Source: Didymella arachidicola (taxonomy: Eukaryota > Ascomycota > Dothideomycetes > Pleosporales > Didymellaceae). From it: DNA of 64,000 nucleotides. Position 1 is the stretch's first letter; the number at the start of each line of letters is the position of its first letter. The stretch lies in contig CM049992.1 of assembly GCA_016630955.3 (NCBI GenBank), positions 1,488,001-1,552,000 on the forward strand, read 5' to 3'. Below are positions 30,480 to 41,673 of this stretch, in pieces. The position numbers and the translations under genes were made by a program. The notes beneath the pieces are model-generated. The model made no database searches and had not been told where the DNA came from. It was given only the letters and a program-made list of their open reading frames with translations.

Positions 30480-31603
30480 GTACGATGCGGGGCTATCTTC
30501 ATGGTCCACCACAAGCGAAATGAGCTACAGGAGTCTTATCAGTATCATGTGTATGCTCTACAAGCATACTTATCGGAAATTGCAGGCTTGGATGTCTATG
30601 GGTCAGAGGGCGAATCGGTTCAACCACAACCGTATTGGATAGGCAGCAGCGATAATGAATAGAAGTCTTGACGAAAATGTGTCCCGAAAGTCCATTTCGC
30701 TAAAGTTTAATCTCATTGTGTACCCTTGTTCAGTTACTCAGATGATCCGAACATATTTTGAGACGTATGTGTGTCCGTCCCGTACATTGTCAGGGCTCGA
30801 GGGAAGTATTAGATCCGGTTTGCCACTCCAGCAGCCCCGTCTTAGGAATTTCACCTCCGCGATAGAGAAGAGAATCCTAAAAAATTCTTGTTATACGTTG
30901 CAATATTCCAGCAAAACAATCTTCAATACTCGAACTGATGAACCTTCGAACCGAACTCGTTGTTTGAGAGGCCCTATTGAAAGTTACCTTCGGCTCTGTT
31001 AATCGTGGTGATGCATGTTCAGAGCATGCTTGCGCTTACTAACGGATCATATTCACCCATAGTGCCATAGCTGGATGATCCCTGGATTTCATCATGCATG
31101 ATAGACCGGTGTGGAAATGGCTGCAGGCTTTGTTCCTTTCTCTGATGTGATTATGATTGAGATTTCGCTGGGTTCATCTTAAGGCTTTTTGGTGGTCAAG
31201 CGAACTGTGACTTTGACCGTGGGTGGTTCAGGTTCCTTAGGAAGCATGTTGAAGTGTCTGGGGTTGATCGATCGTGTAGGAGCTTTTGACGCGTGCCGAG
31301 ATACCAACAATAAATATCATGGTACTCGAGATCTGGGAACGACTATCAGGGCTGAATTTCAGCTGCTATCAGGTAGTGATAGACTAGTATCGAGCTAAGG
31401 GCTCCAGAAGCTCATTGGACTGTAGCATCCTGCCGTTGCTCCTTCGCCACAAACTTATGGTTTACCCACCTCGTAGCTGAAACTCAGCAGCCGGCGCAGC
31501 ATACCAAAGGTTGAGTCGTGACGAAAAATAAAGCAGTAGGTTTGTATGGCGTTGCCATACTGTCACCATCTATGTGCTTCTCAACTTGGTGCTGGTCTAC
31601 GCG
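30480..31603. other. Gene-free interval between converging genes
   Basis: About 1.1 kb that should contain the two 3' untranslated regions. Short frames only; nothing else recognised. Confidence 0.35.
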
Positions 31604-32821
31604 CTAGCGAGTTTGATTATCTTTGCTATGATCCTCAGGAAAGTCGCAGTATCCGTTGGAGATGACTGCAGCGAGATGAGACTCCTTGGAGGTGGACATG
31701 TCCCTGCTAGTGCTGGCAGTGGACCTCAATGTACCCTTCCAAGAATGAGATAACGGGATAGCGTCTGGTATTGTGATCTCACTCGCTAGCCCCATCCATG
31801 ATGAGAGACCGGTCGATTCATCAACGCCAAGCGCACGCTGTAGATGAAGTACTGGGCAGTAGCAAGTAATCCCGCTACAGGCCCTCAAGATGTTGCGTGC
31901 CAAATCGATAGTGGACGACTCGTAGTCGACGGTGATGCCCTTGCCCTCATGTACTAGTTCCAAGATAGAGAAGATTCGATCGCGTGGAATGCTGCATTTC
32001 TTGCTTGCCCAGATGTCGTCTTGAATCAGGTCTAGCAGATGTGGTTTCGATTCTCCGTACTTCAGAAGCAGGCCTGTTTTGACCAGGACTCTCATTGGAC
32101 TTGACAACCAACTCATGGTCAAACCATCGCTGACAAGATCAACCAGCTTTCTAAGGGACATCATTGTGTCGTTGATGAGTACGGTGAACTTCCGAGCCAA
32201 GACAATCTCCTGTGTGACCCAAGCCCGATTCCAATACTCATTCTCGAGGACAAAAGATCGCCAGCTGTCAAGGTCCGCTGAACTCATGTTCCGATGATGG
32301 CGAGACACTGTTCTGCCGAGCCACACCACCACTCTCAGCGCGTGGGCGTAGATATGACCCATGTGCGCTACTTGGTGGCTTCTCTCGGGTGTGTTGTTCT
32401 GATTGATGCACAGTGCATCTATCCAGAACCACCTACATAGCCCCCTCTTCTTGTGCACGATAGTCAAGAAGTCGTGCAGGTTCTGGCTGATACGCAGCGG
32501 CATCGGTGACTCGGTCTTTGATGCGGCATTCCTCATTAAGATCGTCCTGGTCTTCTCTTGACATCCCCATCTGTACGACAGGCACTGATAACGTGCGCTC
32601 TTTGTCGCATGCCGAACGTCACAGATGATATGGTCGCTCATGGACAGTGTCGGTCGTACTCTGATCAGTCGAATCGAATGCCCAGTCGCCTCAAGTGGTT
32701 GATGCTGAAAAATTTGTGGGGTTCTGAACTCATGCATGGTGGAAGTTGACATTGAAAATTCTGGGGTCGGCGGCTTCCTGTATTCAACAAGCTTTACTGT
32801 CAGCTGTATCTTACGTTGCAT
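31604..32821 (-). CDS. HET-domain (heterokaryon incompatibility) protein
   Basis: A single-exon protein of 405 aa. The HET domain spans about residues 75-245 with the family signatures YQCLSYRWG, WFWIDALCINQNN, a VVVWLG block and NRAWVTQEIVLARKFTVL. HET-domain proteins trigger cell death after recognition of non-self in many ascomycetes; whether this one does is unknown. The protein is short and has no C-terminal repeat or NACHT domain, so it is an isolated HET domain with a small tail. The start is uncertain: ATG codons at 32821 and 32752 are both possible, and homologues often begin shortly before a block like FQHQPLEATGHSIRL. Confidence 0.9.
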   Translation of the reverse strand: MQRKIQLTVKLVEYRKPPTPEFSMSTSTMHEFRTPQIFQHQPLEATGHSIRLIRVRPTLSMSDHIICDVRHATKSARYQCLSYRWGCQEKTRTILMRNAASKTESPMPLRISQNLHDFLTIVHKKRGLCRWFWIDALCINQNNTPERSHQVAHMGHIYAHALRVVVWLGRTVSRHHRNMSSADLDSWRSFVLENEYWNRAWVTQEIVLARKFTVLINDTMMSLRKLVDLVSDGLTMSWLSSPMRVLVKTGLLLKYGESKPHLLDLIQDDIWASKKCSIPRDRIFSILELVHEGKGITVDYESSTIDLARNILRACSGITCYCPVLHLQRALGVDESTGLSSWMGLASEITIPDAIPLSHSWKGTLRSTASTSRDMSTSKESHLAAVISNGYCDFPEDHSKDNQTR

Positions 32822-33896
32822 TCACCATACATGGCGCCAAGCCATCTGTTCAGCCTCGCTGTCCAATCGACGATGGCATGCGATCAGCCAAGTCTGGAGA
32901 TAAGATCGCCAGGTCTCTGCTTTAACTTTTTGCTTGACGCTTGCGCCATTTGGTCGAAACACCGCATCTTGGTGTATTCATGTCGAAGTCGAAGTCTTGG
33001 AGGATCAATCAGCCAAGCCTCAGCTGTGTTCGAAACGTCACAGGCAGTCAAGCAAGCAGGCTGCGCTGCGTGCGGCAGCGTTGCCACCCATGGCTCCTAC
33101 ATATACCACAGCCAATGTCTCGTGAGCCTGCGAGGTTTTGACCCGTTGCACATTTGTGTGCATATCGAGATAATATGGGGTAGTTCTTGGGGGTCAAGAG
33201 TTTGTGAGGTACGGCCTGGACGCATCGCGCTAGGCTCCGCTCAACGCGGCGTCTGTCTTGCTGATTGGCTCCTGAACCTGCTTTCTGTCTTGCCAAGAAT
33301 ATCTTCCCGCTCCCTGCTGGGGATTGTAATCGGTTGCTGCGGGGTCTGAGTTCCGCTGAGCTGTATTGGTGAAGTTCAGCAGGTCCAACCTGCTCTACAG
33401 CTGCATGACAGCGCGAGCCAAGATCCTGATAGTAAGTATCAAGTCCGGGCGATGTAATGCATGTGCATTACGATGCAGATTGTTGCGACCGGCTTGGAAA
33501 GATGTACTCTTAGTCCTAATCCTAACAAGCTGTCTGGCACTAGCGTATGCGTTGACATGGTACGCATTTGGAAGACAACTACAGACACTATAGAGCGTCA
33601 AAGCTCTCAATGTACGAGCTGAAGGGCTCTGTCACCTAGGACCAATCGTACACTCTATTTGTTGGCACTCTTTGAATAGGTGCATAGGAGTCACGTCTAA
33701 GCTTGGACCCGGTCTGACTACGTATTTCTCATCAAAGTCACATTCGAGCCTCGCCCAAGGCACATTAGCCACACAACAAACCACAAGACACCCACCCTGC
33801 TTCAGAATGGTACCATTTGCCTCTATCAAAACGCCAAGGGGTATATATCGCACCTCCCAAAACCTGAAAAAGAAACATCAACGACCCAGTACACGC
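32822..33896. other. Interval upstream of the HET gene
   Basis: About 1.1 kb including the HET promoter and the 3' region of the 940-aa gene. A 177-codon plus-strand frame (32816-33349) shows no domain and is not supported. Confidence 0.35.
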
Positions 33897-36719
33897 TCAC
33901 ATAACTGCACAGGCCATCTTCCTCTTCCCCTTCTCCTTCTTCCCATCACTCCCCCTCATCCCTGTCCTCTCCGTCAACACCGGCACTGCGCTATGCGGTG
34001 CCTGCATGCCCCCGGGAGTAGATATTTGCACGCCTACATATCCCTCCGTCATCGGTGGCGCACTCATCGCTCCTCTGTACCGATCTTGCGGGGCTAGCTG
34101 CTGTGGTGGTGGCACAAGTCGCGGTAGCATGTTTCTTCTTGCCTGATCGCTTAAGTGTCCCGGGGGAGAATTTGGTTGCCGCGGTACTGGAGTGCTCGTC
34201 GGGTTGAGAGGAGGATTTGGCGGCAGCGGACGCTGCTGGGATGCCGCCACGGGACGACGTGCGATGGGTGCAGTCATGGGGACGAGAGGGGCTGAACCGC
34301 GACGCAGTAGCTCAGTGTCGGGCAGAGGGGGTGGGCGCGTGTCTGATGCGCTCTCCACCACACGGCGGTTGAATAGTGAGGGTCGTCGAACCGGGGGCGT
34401 CGTGGACGGTGATGTTTGTGGAGGAGCTTGAGGGTGAACGGGCGGAGTATAGGCTAATTGCTGTGGTGGTGAACGCGCCGCAGACCCTGGTCTTCGTATG
34501 GAGCTTGACGAGTGTGGGCTCGGGTATGTCGTAGGGTGGATTAGTGACGGTCGTCGAAGTGACAAGTCAGTCGCTGAGAATGATTGACCTCCGTTCTGGT
34601 ACGGTCCCGATGGTGACAATTGCGCAGGATTGACTGTCGCAGACACGATAGGAAGCGCGGGCACTGGCGGTATTCCTGATCTTGAGCCTGAACCACGGCT
34701 TGAGCCACGACTTGACCGACGCCTGGTCGGTGGGATATTCGGGTGACTTAGACTGACACTCTCAGCCTCTTCAGCTTTCGCTGTGTACGCAGGCGGGGGC
34801 GGGACCCAATTATCTGCGTCGCTCTCGTGTGGCAATTCTCGCTGGCCCGATCCGTCCGCACGGCGGAACTCCAACGGCCGGAAAGGCAGCGCGCGTAAAT
34901 GTCGGCGATTGGCAGGAGAAACAGCAGCCACGGTTGCGGCTCGTGCCAGTGACATCTGCGATCTGGGTTGCTGGTTGTCGTAGGGCATCTCAAAGGCTGC
35001 TTGCGCTTCCTCCGCCGTCAGTTCTTCTTCGTCTGCCATGGGTGGCGGTCTGGCAGTAGTACGCGAGCGCTGTACAGATGAAGCACCGCTCCGCGAACTG
35101 CGTCTTGCACCGCTTGCTTGATTTTGGGCTCTGCGCTGTGCCAACGTCCTTGTTCTCATAAGCTCCACTTCTTGATTGAAGTCCAGGGACCCTTCAGGCA
35201 ACACCTCTCCTGGGCACAATGGATCGAGGTCGTACTCCATTCTCGATGTTACAGGAACAGCACCTCCAGCAGGCTTCGTCTTGTCGAAATCGAGGACAAT
35301 GACAACACCCTCTGATCCGATTGGAACGTCAGGTACGTCGCTCTCGGACGGCACGATACTTGAGTTCCCTACGGCAACAAGTCGCTGGATGTTATTACCG
35401 ACCTTGACCCAGCGCAACACACAGATCTCCTGGTAAGCACCAACACCAAGCTTCGGTATTTGTATGCAAAAACACGGCTGAATAGGTGCTTGTCCTTTTG
35501 CCTTCTCACTTGGCTTGTACTCCCAGCCCGGTACTTCATATATCCAGATGTTGGTGGTGCCTCGCATCCGTAAAGCCACCGCTGCAAAATCTGCGTTCGG
35601 TGAAACAGCGGGCATAGCATCGTCGACGAACTCGGATCGTGTCCAGCGCTGGTGATCGGGCAGGAACATCTTCCTTTGGGTGAACCGCTGGCAGGCAATA
35701 TCGTATATGCCCCACGAGTCCTCCTCAGCGTTGAACGCGAAGAGCTCATTGAATGTCCCTGTGTCAGCATCTGGCAATAGCGTGGCCTGGCGTGCTATCC
35801 TTGCGGTCTCCGGGAACAGCACACTTCCCGTCCATACGACTTCTGGGGCTTGTGGGATGGGTGCTCCTTCTTCGTCAAGAGGGCCATCGTACAAGCCTGG
35901 CAAAACGAACAGAGCTGAGCTGTCAGACTTGCGCGCATATCCGGTAATGAGCAGCGTGCGGCCATCATCGGAGAACTCCAGCGCATCGCCTGCAGGCCCA
36001 GAAAGCGTGCGTCGAGCGGTAGCGGGTGCATCTGGAAAGACCGCGACCACCTCGATACCAAACTTGTTGCCTGTGATCAAGATGCGCGCGTCTGGCGAGA
36101 TGACGAGGGAGCTCGCCTCGTGTACCAGCTGCACTGTCCTGCGCATCTTGATTTGCCCGCCCTGCTCGCCATGTATCTCGTACAAATCGACTTGTGACGG
36201 TCGCGATAATACTGCAAGCAAAAAGCCGTCTTCTGTGATGTCGATAGCGACAGGCTTGCGCTTGACTTGAAGTGTGCGTGCGAAGAGCCTCGGCAGTTGT
36301 GTCGTCTGTATAAGCCAGACGTTCGATGCCGAGTACACCACAACATATTTTCCCCTCCTCGAGACGTTGAAGTCGAAGCTGTCTGGTAGGGCAGACGAGG
36401 AGGCCGAGTTCGAGACGAGTTCGAGGAGCGTAAGACTGGGATGTGCATGCGACGTGGTAGCCGTGGGACTGCTCGAGGAGCAATCGTCGTTAGTCATGTT
36501 CGATGTCATGGCTGTCGAGTAGCCCGACTGGCTTATCACAGACGAAGATATTGTCGTGGTGTCGATGGAGGAAGCTGCAAGTCGAGTGTCGAGAGCTTCC
36601 ACGCTCCCATCTGAGTTCAGAGCGCCTTCATTGTTGGCGTCCGTCGGTTCCCTCCCCTTTGCGCTTTTCCCGATGTTCTCTTGCTGCGTGTCAGTCCGCG
36701 AGCTTCTCCTCCCCACCAT
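33897..36719 (-). CDS. 940-aa beta-propeller-like protein with CaaX box
   Basis: A single-exon protein. After a Ser/Thr-rich, disordered first 110 residues, about residues 110-480 form a series of beta-rich segments that look like degenerate WD-type propeller blades, e.g. GKYVVVYSASNVWLIQTT, FLLAVLSRPSQVDLYEI, DARILITGNKFGIEVVAV and TNIWIYEVPGWEY. The second half is long, Pro/Ser/Arg-rich and disordered. The protein ends in a lysine/arginine cluster followed by KRKMACAVM and TGA; the last four residues, CAVM, fit a CaaX prenylation signal with Met favouring farnesylation. With the basic cluster just upstream, membrane attachment is likely. No signal peptide or transmembrane segment is present. 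I do not recognise a named family. Confidence 0.82.
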   Translation of the reverse strand: MVGRRSSRTDTQQENIGKSAKGREPTDANNEGALNSDGSVEALDTRLAASSIDTTTISSSVISQSGYSTAMTSNMTNDDCSSSSPTATTSHAHPSLTLLELVSNSASSSALPDSFDFNVSRRGKYVVVYSASNVWLIQTTQLPRLFARTLQVKRKPVAIDITEDGFLLAVLSRPSQVDLYEIHGEQGGQIKMRRTVQLVHEASSLVISPDARILITGNKFGIEVVAVFPDAPATARRTLSGPAGDALEFSDDGRTLLITGYARKSDSSALFVLPGLYDGPLDEEGAPIPQAPEVVWTGSVLFPETARIARQATLLPDADTGTFNELFAFNAEEDSWGIYDIACQRFTQRKMFLPDHQRWTRSEFVDDAMPAVSPNADFAAVALRMRGTTNIWIYEVPGWEYKPSEKAKGQAPIQPCFCIQIPKLGVGAYQEICVLRWVKVGNNIQRLVAVGNSSIVPSESDVPDVPIGSEGVVIVLDFDKTKPAGGAVPVTSRMEYDLDPLCPGEVLPEGSLDFNQEVELMRTRTLAQRRAQNQASGARRSSRSGASSVQRSRTTARPPPMADEEELTAEEAQAAFEMPYDNQQPRSQMSLARAATVAAVSPANRRHLRALPFRPLEFRRADGSGQRELPHESDADNWVPPPPAYTAKAEEAESVSLSHPNIPPTRRRSSRGSSRGSGSRSGIPPVPALPIVSATVNPAQLSPSGPYQNGGQSFSATDLSLRRPSLIHPTTYPSPHSSSSIRRPGSAARSPPQQLAYTPPVHPQAPPQTSPSTTPPVRRPSLFNRRVVESASDTRPPPLPDTELLRRGSAPLVPMTAPIARRPVAASQQRPLPPNPPLNPTSTPVPRQPNSPPGHLSDQARRNMLPRLVPPPQQLAPQDRYRGAMSAPPMTEGYVGVQISTPGGMQAPHSAVPVLTERTGMRGSDGKKEKGKRKMACAVM

Positions 36720-37687
36720 ATTTCGCTGGCGTGCTGTCCAGCGCCGTCTCTATCGTATCCGTAGTGGGTGTGATCGATCGGGTGTCACTCGAGGTCGGGG
36801 AGGCGTGAGAGGTGACAAGACTCCATAGAGCATGCCGGGGGTCTGTTCGTTCAGCTGAAGGGTAAAGAGCACAGAAACATAGCAGAGTTGTCCCCGGAAG
36901 ACGAGATGAGGCTATCTGTGTAGGTTCGGGTACGTACACAGTATGATTGTACGGCGGGTTAGGACTTCGTTTGGATCACCCGCTCCACTAGTCCCGCGCC
37001 GGTGTGCGATCCCCACGCTGTTGTGTAGCTATATATAGCACACACACAATTACGCTCCAGACGCGCATCTCGTATAGGAGAATTTACTATTGATTACCGC
37101 ATACTGTCCGCTGGAGTCTGCTATAATTCCTAGCTTTTTTTTTGTCTGCTGCATCTTCCCTGAGAGCGCCCTTTCCTCTCGCAGCTATCCTGAGAGGCTG
37201 GGGCGTTGTTCCCCTGCTGTGTTTGAAACATCGCAACGCGAGGCTGAAAGAGGGGGCGCCCTCCCGCGTAGCAATACATTATCATAGGCCGCCAGCTGCA
37301 CCCTCGCTGTCACTCTGCACCATCGTCGGCTCTCCCAATCTCCACGGTGGATGGCCTTAATGCAAGGCTACGCTAAAACTCGGCTCCGGCGTGCAACTAA
37401 TACGCTGCCGAGGCACGTTTCGGAGACCCGTCACCGTGCCAGATGTGCTCGCCCAGTGAGGTGCAATTTTCTCACATCCCATCGTGCTGTCAAGTGAGAG
37501 GCCGAAATTTCGATCATCGGCTCCGAAGTAGCAGGAACAGTCGGCTGCAATAGAAGAATCATCATGGCCACCGGTAATTTTGTTAGGTCGCAAGAGACTC
37601 GTGGAGAAATCCCGAGTGCCTCCCATAATTCAAGCCATCAGCTTGTCCTGTTTTACTGCTGAAGAAAACGGCACAGCTTGGCCTCTT
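36720..37687. other. Intergenic region between two minus-strand genes
   Basis: Almost 1 kb comprising the promoter of the 940-aa gene and the 3' region of the F-box gene. A TATATATA-like run lies at about 37029-37037 and a nine-T run at about 37134-37142. No gene is supported. Confidence 0.35.
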
Positions 37688-38851
37688 CTATCTTCTCGCA
37701 GTAATGCTGTTCGTTTTTGCATCTTCTCTGTCTTGCAATAGCGATTGGTACTGCTGAAGGAGCTCCTCGGGGCAACGAAATTCGATGTGGAAAGGGACAT
37801 GCGATAAAGTCTCCGCTGGGGGCAGTCCGCCGGACTTCCATTGCGCAAGACGGTGCTCTGCATACTGCGTGAAGTATGGTATTGGATTGACCGAAACAAA
37901 ATCTGAGGAGACTGCCGCCTTGCTGTTGATGGCTTCCTGGATTCTCCTTGCGTGCTCTCGCTGATGATCGACAAGTTCATGGGGTGTCGCCATCCACGTC
38001 GCGAGTGCGCAATCACGTATGTAATGCCGTGTATTAGGGCTGTCGTGCGGCAACGTCCACCATTGACTGTAGAAGAGATGCGGGCCTTCGGCCAGAACGA
38101 ACCACGCCAACCAGGAACTGCCTTTGCGGAGCAATCTCTGCCCGTCAATGCCGCTGCCCCAATCGAATGCCCATGGCTTGTGTTCTTCGCCGATGTTTGA
38201 TATTGAAGTCCGGAATGCAGACGACAGGAGCATAAACATGAGCTTGTAGTCTTTCGCGTCTTGAAGAGGCATAGAGTCGATGTATCTTAGCCGCTGTTCG
38301 AGAATGAAATCCTCTCTTTGCCGGTGCATATCCAATATGCGCGAAGGACAAAGGATCCGGGTGAGTAAAGCGTTGGTCGGCCTGACATCGTCTACTTGAG
38401 GTGCGAGTGTTGAGACGCTCGTAAGTCGATACAAAACACGCCAGCCATTCGCAATCCGTGTCCGCAGTTCATTGCCGTAGGCATCTTCGGCCGGGATGCC
38501 ATAGCGCCGCTGCATGGCATCGTGTGCAATACGGTGACGATCCACCAGGATTGATGCCAGCTGATAAGGAACTAGGTCGCGGAGCCATTGTATGGTGTAG
38601 CGCAGAGGCCGGTGGCGTAAGAGATTATTGCAGCCAGGAAATGAGGTACGAGCAACCAGTGGTGCAATGGTGTTGATAAACTCGGAGATGAGATCTCTTG
38701 ATCTCCTGTCAGTCGACCGTAGAGCAAGCAAGCACTCGATAGTACATTCTGAGCAGATTAGGATAAGGATGTCGTCGGGCAAGTCGTGCAATCGTAAGCG
38801 CTCTACAGCAGGCCTCGGTAGAGACTTTCGGCAACGCGCCAGGGTGAACAT
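37688..38851 (-). CDS. F-box protein of unknown target
   Basis: A single-exon protein of 387 aa. An F-box-like motif lies near the N terminus (LHDLPDDILILICSECTIEC, then LLALRSTDRRSRDLI, about residues 20-55). The remainder is helical, aromatic-rich and without recognisable repeats. F-box proteins bind Skp1 in SCF ubiquitin ligases and present substrates through the C-terminal part; that function is inferred. The frame is open up to an ATG at 38923, which would add 24 residues rich in Ser and Pro (MWLVHSSTSPNRSHLTPLPP); the ATG at 38851 (MFTLARCRKSL) is preferred because it lies closer to the F-box. Confidence 0.72.
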   Translation of the reverse strand: MFTLARCRKSLPRPAVERLRLHDLPDDILILICSECTIECLLALRSTDRRSRDLISEFINTIAPLVARTSFPGCNNLLRHRPLRYTIQWLRDLVPYQLASILVDRHRIAHDAMQRRYGIPAEDAYGNELRTRIANGWRVLYRLTSVSTLAPQVDDVRPTNALLTRILCPSRILDMHRQREDFILEQRLRYIDSMPLQDAKDYKLMFMLLSSAFRTSISNIGEEHKPWAFDWGSGIDGQRLLRKGSSWLAWFVLAEGPHLFYSQWWTLPHDSPNTRHYIRDCALATWMATPHELVDHQREHARRIQEAINSKAAVSSDFVSVNPIPYFTQYAEHRLAQWKSGGLPPAETLSHVPFHIEFRCPEELLQQYQSLLQDREDAKTNSITARR

Positions 38852-38923
38852 TATCAAGGATAACGGTGGAAGAGGAGTCAGATGCGATCGATTAGGAGAA
38901 GTGGAGGAATGAACGAGCCACAT

Positions 38924-40285
38924 CCCGGTGCGGTGCGGCGCGATAGACTGATAAACAAGGCGGGAAATTGATCAGGGCATGGATGTGGCTCCTTCTAATG
39001 GCTGAACTGGTGGACGATCATTGCAGGCTATTGGTGTCTTGCAAGTTGCGATGAATGTGGTTGCAAAGATCTGTATCGTTGCTCATTAAAATCAATTGCA
39101 GGATCCCGCACTATGTGACAGTTGAAGTCGCAGGATGCAGCGGGGCGGTACGTAGCCGAAGACGGGATATGCTCGTGCCAGCAGGCATTCAAGGGTCCAA
39201 GGATCTTGATGGCGCTCCCAGGATCGTCAAATGTAGCTCCGGACATTATAGTGTTTCGTCTGCAACTGGCCATGCTCACCGGTAAATCACTGTCGCGATC
39301 TGAGAGGCATCTTCTGTTCTGTACTCCATTGCGGCCGAGTTTGTCGGCTGACTAAGCCAATGGAGTTTCCGGGAAGGCGGCGCGTACCGTGTGGGGCAGC
39401 GTGCCTTTGATGAGCATCATGTCCCTCCATCAACAACGACCATTTAGCGAGTTCAGACCGCGCGTCGCCATATGACAAGGTAATGCGAAGCCCATAGACA
39501 TATTCCAGAGCGCAAAAATCCGTGTATTGCTACGGCCGGCCATGCAGTTTCGAAGGACGTGAGGAGTGTCGCAGGACAACCCAAAAATAGGCCAGGCAAG
39601 ATTGATCGCAACGATCTCCTCTTTATCAGCACAAACATGCCAACTGAATCTTCGAATACATGCACGCAGTCTCGGAAGCTGTTGTCGAACCTGAGTCCCG
39701 GGCCCACGTCACAAGGACGCCGCTGTCTTGCTTGCCACAGCTTTTGATTATCTGGGCGTTGCAACACTGAGCCTCTAGTTGCCATACACGGTTACTGTGT
39801 CCGGCTGGATGCGAACTAGTCTCAGCTTTCGGTACCTCAGCCCATCAGCTACGATGTCAAAAGGCTTGATTGTGCCTTATAAACGCCACAAGTCAAGGTA
39901 CCTAGGTTGTTACTCCAAGCAAAGTGCACTAGAGACGATTGAGGCATCCCTACGCTCGCAGCTTGTGAACGTACGTCAAGCTGAAAGAACGAGTCTAATT
40001 TGATCGAACTGCAGCAATCATCCCTGTTCCACTTAAAAGCTAGATGCTGCGTATGGCTCGGTAGCACCTCCTTACTGTTCGTCAATGTTGCACCCGCAGG
40101 CCTGGATCGGCACGATGCACCTGGCTCCACCCTGGACGAGGAGAAAACGGTCGCACGCCCAGGATGCAGGCGGAGTGTGGCTTTGAGTGAACACCGATCG
40201 CGAAGAGCAGTCTCTTTCCATTTAAGTCGTGCTCTGTTTGTTCTCTTCACATGTGCCTGGTCTCTGTCCACTGCACTTCGCCAAT
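38924..40285. other. Gene-free interval
   Basis: About 1.36 kb between divergent genes at 38851 (minus) and 40286 (plus), so it carries both promoters. Short overlapping frames only. No repeat was noticed. Confidence 0.35.
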
Positions 40286-41482
40286 ATGACAGGACGACTA
40301 CGCGCAGTCATATTGCTGTTCCTAGTCACGCTGCAGCTGTCAGCTGCTAAGCCCACAGACCCCACTATCACCGCTCTTGCTGTGTTACCAAGGCAAAACA
40401 GCGACAGCTTTATTGGGTATGTTGAACTGAATAGTACTTGTAAGTCTGCAGCAGACCGCCTTAGAGCCTCACTGATCATACTTCAGGGAGTAGCCTTGAC
40501 TGTAAGTCCAACTATCCACAGACTCCGGCATATCTGACACACACAGGCCAACCTGGCCTCACATGGTATCAAAGTGGACAGTATGCTCAGTGCTGTCCAG
40601 CGACCGTGGCACGCTGCTATGCGGCAACCGCGTGCGTTGGAGGATCTCAAATCTATACATATCCAGATCTCTCCCCAAGTGTGAGCACAGTCGCTTGTAC
40701 TGACAACTACAACAACCCTGCGTTGTCGATCTGCAATACAATTTTTATATACGAGAACACCCAAGACTCTAGCCCCCGAATGAATATCAATTGCGGAGAT
40801 TCTAGCGCAAACTGGTCATATTACAGGGACAACCCTATGGAAGTAACTGCTACAAGTAGGTTGTATTTTGAGGTCTCTTCGATCATGTGATCTAATCATA
40901 TTATCAGCGAGCTCGACATCAGAAGCCACTACTAGTGCTTCAGTTCCCCCGGCTCAGATGCCCAAGCCAGAACCAAGCTCCAAAGCATGGATTGCAGGTG
41001 CAGTCGCAGGTCCTTTAATTGGACTTGCAATTGTTGGCGCTAGTGTCTGGCTCTTCCTACGCCGCAAAAAGAAAGCTGTCCAACCGCTTCAGTACGGCAG
41101 CGCTTCTATGGCACCCATAGACCCGAGCCAGCCACCGATTGGCGTTCGAGGCTATTCTGATGCAAAACCTCGAATCCATCCTGCACAACCAACCTACTAT
41201 GATCGACCCGGACAGCTGGATCCATATACGCAGCAGGGCTACCCTCAGCAAGGGGGCATCTCGCCTGCTCCCCAAGACAGCTACCAGTCTGCATACAGTA
41301 CAACTACATATCCATACAACGGAAATACTCACGAGTCTAGGTATGAAGGCATCAGTGGCACTGCAGAGCTTGGAGGCGACGATAGTGGGATCTCGCCTAG
41401 CACGGTTCTTGTTTCTGAGCTGAGTGGTGTCGAGGCGAAACGACCTGTTGAAAGGACGCCAGGCAATGACAAATCACAATAA
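40286..41482 (+). CDS. Single-pass membrane protein, Cys-rich ectodomain
   Basis: Four exons (40286-40439, 40487-40501, 40547-40855, 40908-41482) give 350 aa. Exon 2 is a 15-nt microexon with canonical sites on both sides; it yields STWSSLDCQPGLTWYQSGQY across both junctions, and skipping or extending it breaks the frame. A signal peptide (MTGRLRAVILLFLVTLQLSA) is followed by a Cys-rich extracellular region (about 40-160), a Ser/Thr/Pro-rich stalk, one transmembrane helix (WIAGAVAGPLIGLAIVGASV, about residues 193-216) with a RRKKK stop-transfer cluster, and a 130-residue cytoplasmic tail rich in Pro, Gln, Tyr and Gly. The layout resembles fungal wall-stress or mid2-like sensors, but no named domain is certain. 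Confidence 0.82.
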
Positions 41483-41673
41483 GCAAGTGTACACGCCGAG
41501 AGTGAAGCCAAGATCATCTTTTGAAAGTTGCAGACTGTAACGAAGTAGGGTTCTCGAAATATATGAATGTAATTATTTCCACTGCACACAAAAACTTCCT
41601 TATAAGAGGCCAACCTGCCGCTTGCTCAGACTCCATAAAATGTCCGCTACAATTCTCTCGCTTACCATGCTGG

